The position numbers and the translations under genes are program-made. A DNA stretch of 64,000 nucleotides from Myxocyprinus asiaticus. Lineage: Eukaryota; Chordata; Actinopteri; Cypriniformes; Catostomidae. The notes beneath the pieces were generated by a model. It did not search any database. It worked only from the letters and a program-made list of their open reading frames with translations, and had not been told where the DNA came from. Below, piece by piece: positions 1-10,851 of the stretch. Position 1 is the first letter of the stretch, and each line of letters starts with the position of its first letter. The stretch lies in NCBI RefSeq assembly GCF_019703515.2, contig NC_059356.1, forward strand, positions 22,077,197 to 22,141,196. The letters are read 5' to 3'.

Positions 1-168
1 GTTAAATGTGAGCCAAAATCATCACAATTAAAAGAACCAAAGACTTAAACTACTTCAGTCTGTGTGCATTGAATTTATTTAATACACAAGTTTCACAATT
101 TGGGTTGAATTACTGAAATAAATGAACTTTTCCAAGACATTCTAATTTATTGAGATGCACCTGTATGC
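1..168 (-). mobile_element. End of a DNA transposon nested in a Tc1-like element
   Basis: Read on the minus strand from 166, this begins CAGGTGCATCTCAATAAATT, a terminus I recognise from a very common fish DNA-transposon repeat; I cannot give its library name. It runs off the left window edge. The boundary with the next element falls on a TA dinucleotide, which is the Tc1/mariner target, so this copy probably inserted into the neighbouring Tc1-like copy. No coding capacity is visible in the part present. Confidence 0.6.
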
Positions 169-522
169 GCCTCAGCATCCGCTGACCCCGCTCTGTCATT
201 TTACGTGGCCTACCACTTCGTGGCTGAGTTGCTGTCATTCCCAATCACTTCCACTTTGTTATAATACCACTGACAGTTGACTGTGGAATATTTAGTAGCG
301 AAGAAATTTCACGACTGGACTTGTTGCACAGGTGGCATCCTCTCACAGTACCAAGCTGGAATTCACTGAGCTCCTGAGAGTGGCCCATTCTTTCACAAGT
401 GTTTGTAGAAGCAGTGTGCATGCCTAGGTGCTTCATTTTATACACCTGTGGTCATGGAAGTGATTGGAACACCTGAATTCAATTATTTGGATGGGTGAGT
501 GAATACTTTTGGCAATATAGTG
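169..522 (-). mobile_element. Tc1-like element, 5' end with transposase N-terminus
   Basis: The right end reads CACTATATTGCCAAAAGTAT on the minus strand next to a TA, a Tc1-like terminal repeat. The minus-strand reading from 445 encodes the first part of a Tc1 transposase: a paired-like helix-turn-helix with the motif SSLLNIPQSTVSGIITKWK, followed to about 170 by the basic GRPR-type linker. The DDE catalytic half is missing because another element interrupts it at 168/169. The same terminal sequence closes the copy at 47160-47804. Confidence 0.75.
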
Positions 523-569
523 TATTTATGCTTGAAATTAGTTTTGTAGTCAAATATAAACTGTGACTA

Positions 570-720
570 CTTATGAGTTTCTTTACAAAACTAAAATTCT
601 AATTTCCAAAATTTAAATGGATGATGACTTGGACCAAATACTGAAAGAAAAGCAGCCAACAGGTGCCCAGTATGTGAACTACTTCAATACTGTTTAAGTA
701 GTTTGAATGTTAATATAATC
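570..720 (+). mobile_element. Short Tc1-like fragment
   Basis: The stretch around 610-690 (ATGATGACTTGGACCAAATA and following) matches, in inverse orientation, the interior of the repeat at 47815-48222, which has Tc1-like ends. It is a short relic without ends or coding capacity. Confidence 0.4.
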
Positions 721-798
721 CCTTTAACTGAGGTGAAGGTAAACAGAGTTTACTCACTATCCATAATGGAAGGCTTGAGCTCAAGACTCGATTAAGAC

Positions 799-1035
799 TT
801 GAAATACCCCCATTTACCCCGGGTGTTTGTCAGCAGATATGGAAGATGTAATGGCCAAAAGATCTATAGTTGTAGCTATCACAAAGATAGGGGATGCAAA
901 GGACTGTTCAAACTAACGCACAATAGCCTTGATATCGAATGCCAGCAAGATCATGTTGGATCAGTGACGTGCACAGACCTTAACATCTCCCCTCGCCCAG
1001 AAGGGCACCTTTACATTTGTGAAGGGCACCTTTAA
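799..1035 (+). other. Unassigned 78-codon frame, weakly FLYWCH-like
   Basis: An open frame has Cys/His spacing reminiscent of a FLYWCH or transposon-derived zinc finger: a Y-x-C-x-Y segment, GCKGLFKL, then a final H. I see no splice context that joins it to the FAM83 exon at 1201, and its 3' end repeats itself (AAGGGCACCTTTA occurs twice near 1001-1034). It may be a remnant of a transposon or a zinc-finger gene, or chance. I do not claim a gene. Confidence 0.2.
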
Positions 1036-2110
1036 ATTTGTGAACGAAAGGGGCAGCGGCTTGCGTCTCTGTAGCCACCGTTCTGTGCACGTGTTATCAC
1101 AGAAGCAAGAATATAACATACATGGAACAGGAATTGCCAGATGTGCAAGCTGAATTTAGCCACAGTTCTTGTGTTATCACTGACCCCTGTCCCTTTGCAG
1201 GTTATTGCAATTGTCATGGACTTGTTTACAGATATCTACATCTTCAAAGATCTCTTGGATAAAAACTACAAGCGGAAGATTGCTGTGTACATTATGCTAG
1301 AGAGCACTTGTTTGAAGCACTTCTTGATAATGTGTGAGAAAGCTGGAATGCACACTAGGTAATCTTGGGTCATAGACTTTGAGATTTCATGCTCATAGCA
1401 TCAATATGGTACACACTGAATTCCCTGTTTGAGGGAAAAATCATTACCTTCTGTGCTTGGGCGTTTCTCATTCCCCAGTCATTTTAAGAATCGATTTTGA
1501 ACACACAGTTAAAGAAAATAATTACTGTATCTCAGTCATATACATTTTGGCATTTTTTACAAATTTGTTTTGTACTGAATTTACAACTGAATACAACTAG
1601 AAAACGAAACAAATCTTCGCAAGACTTCTACCTTCCACTTTCTATCACACATTAGCCAATTATGCTGAACTCCAGGGACATTTCTGAGCATATGGGTGTT
1701 AGGAATTCAAGCCACACAAGTTGTAGTTGGTTGAAACCAGGTGCGAGAGCGTTTAATGTGACTCACAGGATTTGCATGGTGAGATCAAATACAGATGAAA
1801 TAACACTGGTGAGTAAACAGGTAAATTACGGTAAGTAGCTTTCACAGGCTGATGAAGGAATCATCAGGTGAGTTTCCAGGTAACACATCCACAGAACTGA
1901 AGAGGAAGGATCAGGATACACAATAAACAAATTAATAAGAGAATCTACAAGTTTAGCACAATACTGGGTAACTAAACACTGTGTGTGAGCAGTGCAGTCA
2001 AACAAGAATCCTTTGTGAGACTTGACGGTGCACTGGAGTGAAGGTAAGTTATTTAAGCAGTCCTTGATGAGTGAGCTGATTGAGTGCAGGTGTGGTGAAT
2101 TAGAAGTCGG

Positions 2111-4410
2111 GTGAAGAGGAGCAGAACAGTGGATGATGCAGTCAACATGGGATTGCACCATGTCCTGCAACATCTGGACAGACCAGGGACATATGCAAGG
2201 ATCCTTTACGTGGACTTCAGTTCGGCTTTCAACACCATCATCTCAGCTATTCTCCGAACTAATTTAACCCAACTCTCTGTTCCCACCTCTATCTGTCAGT
2301 GGATCACCAGCTTTCTGACGGACAGGCAGCAGCTAGTGAGACTGGGGAAATTCACTTTCAGCACCTGTACAATCAGCACTGGTGCCCCTCAGGGATGTGT
2401 ACTCTCCCCACTACTCTTCTCCCTGTACACAAATGACTGTACTGCCATGGACCCCTCTGTCAAGCTCCTGAAGTTTGCAGATGACACTACTGTCATCGGC
2501 CTCATCCAAGATGATGACGAGTCTGCATACAGAAGAGAGGTTGAACAGCTGGCTGTCTGGTGCAGTCAAAACAATCTGGAGCTGAACATGCTCAAAACAG
2601 TGGAGATGACTGTGGACTTCAGGAGGAAAACCCCAACATTGACCCCGATCACCAGTCTGAACAGCACTGTGGCAGGAGTGGAGTCATTCAGGTTCCTGGG
2701 CGCTACCATCTCACAGGACCTGAAGTGGGAGACCCACAGTAACTCCATTGTGTAAAAGGCCCAGCAGAGGTTGTACTTCCTTTGCCAGTTGAGGAAGTTC
2801 AACCTGCCACAGGTGCTGCTAATCCAGTTCAACTCAGCAGTCATTGAGTCTGTCCTCTGCACTTACTACAATAACTGTCTGGTTTGGTTCAGCTACAAAA
2901 TCAGACATCAGAAGTCTACAAAGGACAGTTCGGACTGCTGAGTGGATTACTGGTTGCCCCCTGCCCTCCCTTCAAGAACTGTACACTTCCAGAGTGAGGA
3001 AGAGGGCTGGAAAAATCACTCTGGACCCCACTCACCCAGCCCACTACCTTTTTGAACTATTGCCTTCTTCTGGCACTACAGAGCACTGAGCACAAGAACC
3101 ATCAGGCACAAGAATAGTTTTTCCCTCAGGCTAGCCATCTCATGAACAGTTAAAACTGCCCCATTTAGCAATAATTATGTGCAATACAGAGCTTAGTCCA
3201 TTTATATTTATCTAACATATCCTACCTCTTCTGCCATTACATTCCCTTGCACTATCTGTATATAACATATTTGTATTTGTACATACATGTCATGGTCCTA
3301 TCACCTTGTTAGGTTGGGTTTTTGTATGATGGGACTGTGGCATCATTGCCCCATGTTTCTGTCTTGTGTTTCATGGCCTGTCTTTGTGTGAGCGCACGGT
3401 CTGGTTGTTAGTGACCACTGTGTGCGAGTTACCGCCGTGTGCTCTCCGGTGATGTCACGGTCCTGTCACGGTCCTGTCACCTTGTCAGGCTGGGTTTTTG
3501 TCTGACAAGGACCGTGGCATCATCGATCCCTCTCTGTCTTGTGTTTCGTGTCTGGGGCATGGTGTCTGAATCCTGACTTATTGTCTGGTTCAGTTTTTGT
3601 CTGTGTCGGGATCCGGACACTCATGCTCCATGTTCTGTTGTTTTGTTCCAAGCGTGTTGACGTTTTCGCCGTCATGTGTTTCAAGTGCTGCTGGCACACG
3701 TAATCAGCGTTTCCATGGGAACCCTGATTGTTTTCATGGGAACACTGATCGTGCCAACTTTCAGCTGCGAGCAGCACCTGCCCCTTGTTTGTTCATGCCT
3801 ATATTAATCCCCTCATGTGTCATGTCCTTTGCTGGATTGTTGATTGTTCTGATTTAATGTTAAATGTAGTTCAGTGTTGACTGAATGTCTCACAAGATTG
3901 TTGTTTGGTGTTAAGTAACTAACCTTACTCTCTCTGCCGAGTTGGTCCTGTCTCGTGTATCTGTTGGTTGCCCGTGTGTCGGGTGAGTGGTTGCTTTGCA
4001 GTTTGCTACGTGTCAGCTGGGTTTCCACGGAGGATACCTAGTCTTTGCCCGTGTGTCGGGAGCTAAATCGCCCTACCATGCTGGGCATCGTTCTGCACCT
4101 CACTAAGCTTCAACGGAGGATTCCACTAATCTATACCTCAACATCCACAGTGACTGCTCACATTTATTTTAAATAAATCCTTTGAACTGTTCCTCTGCAT
4201 TTGGATCTGTTTGTCTCGCTATCGCTCGTTACACTACTTATATATATATTTTTTTTTCTTGTCTTATTATGTATTTCTATATATACTTATATTTTCTACT
4301 CGCTCTGTTGTTGTATTGTTTGCACACTGGAAGCTTCTGTCACCAAGACAAATTCCTTGTATGTGTAAGCATACTTGGCAATAAAGCTCATTCTGAGTCT
4401 GATTCTGATG
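2111..4410 (+). mobile_element. L2/CR1-type LINE, 3' part, interrupted
   Basis: Codons from 2111 give a reverse transcriptase segment with the palm motifs: RILYVDFSSAFNTI, TGAPQGCVLSPLLF and the catalytic FADDTT at about 2477. A stop at 2753 breaks the frame, and further similarity runs to about 3230. The element ends near 4410 with GGCAATAAAGCTCATTCTGA and short ATTCTG-type repeats, typical of the L2/CR1 clade. Endonuclease and ORF1 are missing (5' truncation). A 0.95-kb LTR-like sequence splits the 3' UTR. It lies in the intron space of the fam83g pseudogene. Confidence 0.85.
3288..4233 (+). mobile_element. LTR-like insertion in the LINE
   Basis: The sequence begins TGTCATGGTCC and ends CTCGCTATCGCTCGTTACA, the TG...CA shape of a retroviral-type LTR. 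A partial second start (TGTCACGGTCCTGTCACC) lies near 3454-3480, so two overlapping LTR fragments may be present. It contains no gag or pol. I do not see a clean target duplication. LINE sequence resumes after 4234. Confidence 0.5.
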
Positions 4411-6261
4411 AACAATGATTTTAAAAAGTGTTTTTTGTTTTTTTTCAGTTTCACATGGACTGCCTCCAGACTGGACAGAAACCTCTTTACTGTGCTCACA
4501 GGCCACAAAGTAGACACATTTGACAGATTGTTTCAAAACATATATGTGATATCTAATGAGGTGTGCATGAGCAAAATTAATCTGAGCAGTGAGCCTGAAC
4601 CTGAGTTCGTCTCTCAGGCAGTACCCACTCTATTTCCCTCAGCCACAATGGCTCTCAAACTCATTAACCCCAAATACACTCTGGTCTGTGCCGTCACCAC
4701 CAATGGACCTGTATCTGATCAGATTAGTGCCAAGAACAGCACCAAGAATAAGACAGAAGCCATCAATCAAATCAAAGGTACACAAGTGCTGCTACCAGTT
4801 CACCCGGGACTGCACAACCTGGAAAAGGCAAACATGATCCATTATCTGCCAACATGGCCTGATCCTGAAACAAAGAAGAATGTTAAACATTTTGATCAAA
4901 GTCAACATCAAAAGATCAGCCAGAGTGAGGATCTTATCTTACCCTACAATCTCCAAAGCCTAAAACTGTGCATGTGCTTACCTGTAATAAAGGAGATAAA
5001 GAAGCACCATTTGAGACAAATAAAGAGCTGGACTCTTTGCAGAGTAAAACATTTATACAGAAAAAAACTTTCCCAATTCAGTTTTCTCATCTGCTAAAGA
5101 CGATAAAGTCTCAGATTCAAAGCAGACCCTGGATACTCCACAACCTCTGAAATGTCCTGCCCAAAACCCAAACATTCTTGACTTGAAATTACCATCGACA
5201 GTGTCCAACACAAGTGTGATTCATTTGCACACCCAGAAAGCATCTCTGATGAAAAAACCTTAAATGACACAGTCGTTGTTGACATTCCCATGAAGATAAA
5301 AAAAAAAAAAAAAGAAAAACAGAGTTAGAGATAAATGAGACACACCAAAACTGGCATGATACACTGACTTCTAACAGTGACTCTACCTTCTCCACATTAT
5401 CTAATGAATACTTTGAGTGTACAGGCCCTATAGCTGACTCAAGGTCTGAAGAAGAGATCTTTTTGACTGAAAAATCATCAGACTCAGAATCTTTGCATAA
5501 TCAGATCAAAAACATCCATCAAGAGCAAGACTTTCCTTGTTTGAATTCCTCATCAGCTCAAGACACTACAGTCTGCTCAGATTATAAACAGACCTGGATT
5601 ATTCCAAAACTTCTGAAAACCTCTTGCAGTATTGCATTCAAATTCTCATCAAAAGAGTCAAACACTCCAATCCCAAATTCACTTTCCAAAGCCACCACTG
5701 TCCAAGCAAGTAAGTGACTGCTATTGTGCACAGACTCCTATTGGTGGCTTCAAATTTTCTTCAACTTCAGAGGAATACTTTGTATGTAATGACATGCTGG
5801 GATTTGAGTCAGAGTTTGTCAGGATGATTCATGAGATGGAACCAAGCTCACAGCTTATTGAGGAGGATGTAAATGCTCTAAATGACACAGTCAAAGACTC
5901 CATGTCCTCTTTTACACTGTAAATTAAGAAGTTGTCAGAAATAACCATACAGGAAGATGAGAAACAGTGCGACTCTGAGCCAAGCCATCAGAACATGAAA
6001 ATGCAGTCTAGATCACAAGAACAGCCTGAAGTCCCACACATAATCGAGACTCACAGAGCTCACAACCACTCAGAGAAAGAGAACTTGAAGGCAGTTTTAC
6101 GGTCTGATGATAATACTCAAGCTAAATTGGATGAGAAAATTCATAGACATCAAACACAAGAGACTGAAGTTAAATCAGGGCCAATATTAGAGAGTGAGTC
6201 GCTATGCAAGTCTTTGCAAGAACATTAGATAAATACACATGAGAAGATGATAGAGATTCAG

Positions 6262-6522
6262 GCTGAAGGACAGTCTGTACAGTTAGCTGAGAAAAATAAA
6301 AAACTGCAAGTGCAGGACTTAAAGTCTGAAATAAGTCAGGATTTAATATGTGATGGACAATCTTTACAGTTAGCTAAGAAAACTGAAAAAGCCCCACTAC
6401 TAGACTTTCAGTCTAAAGTAAGTCTAGATTTTATCTGTAATGAACAATCCGTACAGTTAGCTGAGAAAACTGACAAAATGCCACTACAGGACTTACAGCC
6501 CCATGAATACCTGAACATAATG
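6262..6522 (+). repeat. Three tandem 87-bp (29-residue) repeats in the fam83g-like exon
   Basis: Units anchored at 6271, 6358 and 6445 share GQSVQLAEK or a close variant, spaced exactly 87 bp, so each unit is 29 codons. The units still read in one frame despite the decay around them, so they are probably an old protein repeat in the low-complexity C-terminal region. Confidence 0.8.
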
Positions 6523-6763
6523 TGCGCTCATCCTCAAACCTTCAGAAGCGAATGTTGTCAGCAAGTCGCATTCGACAACAGACAATGAATCTGTCCAGAG
6601 CTCAACTTTGCAGGATAAAGCGGCTGTAACTCCTGTAACCAGAAAAGACAGCTGTGACAAAGTCTGTAGAGTTGCATAAGAGTAAAGAACTGTAAAACTC
6701 ATTGGCCGATTTACATTCTGGATTAAATCATTCACCCAACCTTGAGGAAGCTTAAAAACAGTC

Positions 6764-6859
6764 TGTGACGAGGAGGAGGGCGTGGCTGGGCCGTGACGAT
6801 CCACGCCCGGCGCTGAATTGTCATAATCAGTTAGGAGGGGGAGAGAGAGACACGTGGCC

Positions 6860-6918
<59 letters not shown>

Positions 6919-7002
6919 TGTTAAGTTCTTTTATGTCTTTAAAGTTATGTTGACTGTTCTGCCAGTTCCCACCTCCTCCTTGCCCATCCTTTACCCGTTA
7001 CA
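6764..7002 (+). mobile_element. Solo-LTR-like insertion inside the fam83g exon
   Basis: It begins TGTGACGAGGAGGAGGGCG and ends ACCCGTTACA. Flanks are CAGTC on the left and CAGTG on the right, a 4-of-5 match to a 5-bp target duplication. The coding-like sequence on either side belongs to the same exon, so this is an insertion into former coding sequence. A long GT microsatellite lies inside it. Confidence 0.55.
6862..6917 (+). repeat. (TG)n microsatellite
   Basis: About 27 uninterrupted TG units lie within the LTR-like insertion. Confidence 0.95.
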
Positions 7003-7565
7003 CAGTGCAACTCTGAACCAAGCAATCAGAATCTCTCAGGAGCTCAACGATGCAAGATGTAACCCCTGTAGTAACAGAGAAAATAATGATGACAAAATCC
7101 ATAGAGTTGCATAAGAACAGTTTTGAACTGTAAAAGTCACTGGCTGATTTAGATTCTGGATCAAATCACTCACCCAGCTTCAAATCTTCAGACCAGGTGA
7201 ATGAAGACTTAAGGCTGCAGAAAGGTAAGGTCAGCCATCAGACAGTGTTAAAGAGGAAATCTGAGGAAGACACTCCTAAAGAAGACTCTCTGAAAATGCC
7301 CAAACAGTTTGAAATAGCTGAGCTGTTGTAGTAGAGGATCCTGATCTCCAAGAGACCAATGAGAACCACTGTGATTTCGAAAGAACAAGCGCTGCACTGA
7401 GCAAAGAAACAAAACTGAGCCTACAGAACTTAAGACAAACAACAATGGAAAGCATATAGATGATAAGGTACACCATGATCTTTACAGTAAGTTTAGAAAG
7501 GACACATGTCACCCAACACCTCTGGTTAAGGAGAAACAAGAAGGGGAACATATTTTGCCAAATCA

Positions 7566-7603
<38 letters not shown>

Positions 7604-8262
7604 CTGCCAAAGGCAAAACCCAAACTGGAGTGTCTGATTAGGAAGGTAAGAATTCACTACACCAGGCAGAAAGACTACATTGAAAACCATTTGAAAAACT
7701 GGTTTGAGGGGAAAAAAATACTAATTATTTTCATTTCTTCATCCTAGCAACCATATCAAACACCAACCCATATTCCCATTCAAAGACAAGCCAGAGGAGG
7801 CTTAGCTAAATTACCCATCACCAAACCAGACAGCAGCAATCGCTCACTTAGGCCTCCAGCCCCTAAAGCTGGAACACACCGATACCTACCTGGAAACCCA
7901 CTGGGGCAGAATGAGCCTAGCATTACTGCTTCCCCATCTCCTGAAAAATTGTCCACAGGAGGAACTGCTACATTTAGGTCAACGCAGATGCAGCAGAGAC
8001 CCCTATGGACAGTCAACACAGCAAACGGTCCCATCTGTCCCCAGAAAACAGCCTCAGGTCCAGCTGAATGGAATTAAGATTAGGCAATCAGACTGGTCAA
8101 TCTCCAAGAAACATTCAGCATCCACAGCAAAGCATAGTGGTTCGTCTTTTGGAATTTCGCTTCCAAGACAAATAAAGAACTTGAAGCAGATGTTTAAAGG
8201 AACTCCTCCAAGCAACTAGAAAAAGGCAACTTGGAATAAAGATGACAAATGTTAGGGCCTTT

Positions 8263-8530
8263 CACACGGAACGTGTTTTTGTGTCTGTCTGCATTTTTTT
8301 TCTGCATTGTTTTTCTATGTAAACATGCTCTAGACAGGAACAGCATCTTTATCCTTTACACCATTTTTCAGTGTCTCCCACGGGAGTTCTGTATTTTTTA
8401 GGTGTCGTGTGAAGTTCAAAATAACTTTAACTGTTAAAAACAGATCTTGAGACACCTGCGTTCTGTTATATTCATTGTGCTGCATCATGCTTTTTTAGCG
8501 CAAAAACGTATTCTGTCTGAACAACCCCTA
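8263..8530. repeat. Dispersed repeat, also near 18220-18420 and 35615-35835
   Basis: The segment contains TTTCACACGGAACGTG, CTTGAGACACCTGCGTTCTG and TGCTGCATCATGCTTTTT. Recognisable relatives occur at about 18220-18420 (GTTCACAACAAACGCG) and 35615-35835 (GTTCACACGTGCAT, GAGACACGTGTGTTCTG). It is a non-coding, probably hAT-like MITE, with no clear ends. Confidence 0.5.
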
Positions 8531-9087
8531 AATCAAAATAAAACTCTTTGATTTCCATGTTGCATATTTATTTCAGTCAGTACAATGAATGTAATGATGT
8601 ATAATAGAAAACAGTACTTAGTAAGTGTACTTTTTTGTTTTAATTTAAAATTGTTTAATGGAGCTAAAGTCACAGACCTATGTTTTTTCCCCCCATTAGC
8701 TAACGGCAGAATTGTACCCTCCCATAATGCAGCAAATGAAACATGGGTTTTCCCTGCACAAACATTATTATTTATTTTTTCACTTCAACAATATGTTGTA
8801 TGTAAATCATAGGCACACACTTATAGAGAAAGCTGTATGAGTGTCCCTAAAGCTACAGTATTTATATGTAAATCTTCAGTTTCCTCATTCAACTTAATGG
8901 AAATAAAATGATGGGTCTCATTAAATCATCACAGCTCACACATGATCTATTATGTCATCTACATTACACATTATTTCATGTCTCGTGCCCCTATGAAAAG
9001 GATCTTGCTTTGCCCATTGTTCCAGACTGCATTTATATTAAAGTTAGAGATTAAAGACTCACCTAACTGTAGATTTATTTAATTTAA

Positions 9088-9893
9088 AGGAATGTTCTGG
9101 GTTCAATACAAATTAAGCTCAATCGCCAGCATTTGTGGCATAATGCTGAGTACCACAAACTCGTTCTTTAAAAAGACACTTTTCTTTAAAAAAAAAAAAA
9201 AAGAAAAAAAAAAAAAAAGTTCCACTTGGTTCCAGTGGGGCACTTACAATGGAAGTGAATGGGGCCAATTTTTGACATTAAAATACTCACACTTGTAAAC
9301 ATGATTTAAGTGTGATAAGTGTGATAAAATTGCTTAGTAACCTTTTCTGTGTAAAGTTATAGCCAATTTTACAGCTTCGTTACAATGACGATGTAATGTA
9401 TAAAAAAAAATAAATAAATAAAAAAAAACCTAAAACCCTAAAATGACTGTACAAATTACAATTAAACAACTTTATAGCTCAAATAATACACACACTTTAA
9501 CAAAAGAATTAATGAAAGTTCTGTTACAAAATTATAAGCGTCACATATAGTGTTTAAAGGTATACTTTTTTTTTCGTGTTCCTGATCAACTCGCGTTGGT
9601 CGACGGCATTGCCTTTGTGAGTACTATTCTGACCGCGAGCGACTACGAACGCGTTTGACGCATGCCCACTACAACTTCTTTGTGATACTCTTTTAGTAGT
9701 TAATGACCGGGGCATACGCCCACGATGCGCACAGATGATGACCACGTGCGCGAGTCTAGTAAAGTTGGCCGGTGTGCGCTGACTGGATTATGACGAAATT
9801 TACATCACGCATACTGCGATCAGCAACGCGGACGCGCCAACTACACTTTGGCCTTAAACCCTCCAAAAAGTGCCTCACTGTTACCTCGATTTT
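9088..9893. mobile_element. TTAA MITE, family B, copy 1 (interrupted)
   Basis: It starts after TTAA with AGGAATGTTCTGGGTTCAAT and AGCATTTGTGGCATAATGCT. Near the far end it has GTGCCTCACTGTTACCTCGA, the inner part of the opposite arm; the terminal inverted repeat there is lost. A CpG-rich block occupies the middle. Copies 2-4 of this palindromic family are at 26229, 52655 and 62911. Confidence 0.7.
9570..9855. other. CpG-rich block inside MITE B copy 1
   Basis: About 280 bp with many CpG sites (CAACTCGCGTTGGTCGACGG, CGAGCGACTACGAACGCG, CAACGCGGACGCGCCAAC) sits in otherwise A/T-rich DNA. It is absent from the equivalent position of the other family B copies, so it appears to be an insertion. 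I do not recognise it and see no ORF of note. Confidence 0.55.
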
Positions 9894-10851
9894 TGATCAT
9901 TAAATTAATAAAACTGCAAAATACTATTAGAAGTTCTGCAAAATGTTACAACGAAGTTTTTTAGGGGGGTTTTCCACCATAGACTCACAACCTTTTAGTT
10001 TACTTTACTTTTTAAGAGCACAGGCTACTGCAGTCAATTCAGTTCACCAGGCTTAGTGCAAATCATTTGGAAAGGAGTTTGAAGGATTGAGTGCCCTCTA
10101 CTGACTGATGTTTTGTGAAGTCTTAAGTGTGGATCAATCAAACGGAGATGGATGTGAAAAGCCAGAGAACAGTGTATCTCCAGAAAAATGTTTCTGAACT
10201 CTATTTTGAAATGGAATTGCATGGTACAACAAAGTCCAAACTGGAAACTCATGTTCTGAACAACTTTGTTGTCAATCTATAAAACTCATCAGAACTGATG
10301 AATCAGCTGTACTTAAATTAAATACTACATACATAAAACATGAGTCAAAACACTTTAAATTGTTTATTCTTCATCAATTGCTTTAAATAAATACAAAAAC
10401 CTGAATTCTTATTTATGTAACAAAAACCCTGCATTTCACCTAAAATGAGAAATCAAGTTCTCAGTGGCAAGATATTTAGAAATTCTGGCTGCCAAGGCCA
10501 AACATTTATGAGGCAAGGATTGTCATATATTCCCATTATTGGCAAATAAATAAACAAACAAATGCTCATGTTTAAGTATTAGCAGAGCAATTTAGCAGGA
10601 AAAAAAAAAAAAAAAAAAAAAAAAACATTCAATCAAGTGCTTTACAATGCTTTAGCTTCTATATTTTAAGCAATAATTTAAGCACAATAATTCATGTTTA
10701 TGAATGTACTTTGGATGTACAAAATAATTATTCAATCTAACATCAGCACAGCCCAGTGTTCAACACAGATACACAGAAACATCTAGTGGCACAATAATTA
10801 CACAAGTGATGAGGCACTGACACTGATATGTCACAGCATAGAGCTTTCATA

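Larger units (their letters stand above)
1201..8077 (+). pseudogene. fam83g: Decayed FAM83G-like gene
   Basis: Exon 1201-1359 (acceptor TTTGCAG, donor at ACTAG/GTAATC) encodes part of the FAM83 DUF1669 pseudo-phospholipase-D domain: VIAIVMDLFTDIYIFKDLL and FLIMCEKAGMHT. A long exon from 4451 continues with FTWTASRLDRNLFTVLTG, ALKLINPKYTLV and PGLHNLEKANMIHYLPTWPD. A short intron (7646-7747) precedes a basic, proline-rich last exon ending at 8077. Family members scaffold casein kinase 1. The frame is broken: it shifts near 4960 and 5690, has stops near 5150, 5922, 6226 and 6586, and an LTR-like insertion at 6764. The exon expected between the two DUF1669 pieces is absent or, at 1676-1808, nearly unrecognisable. 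The first exon is not in the window. Tail-to-tail placement with prpsap2 matches mammals and favours FAM83G over other members. A fast-evolving functional gene is very unlikely given the number of breaks. Confidence 0.75.

Noticed and set aside
7569..7599. Poly-A run suggesting a processed retrocopy of fam83g
   Set aside because: An intron with good GT-AG sites remains at 7646-7747 and the run is upstream of it, so this is not a retrocopy.
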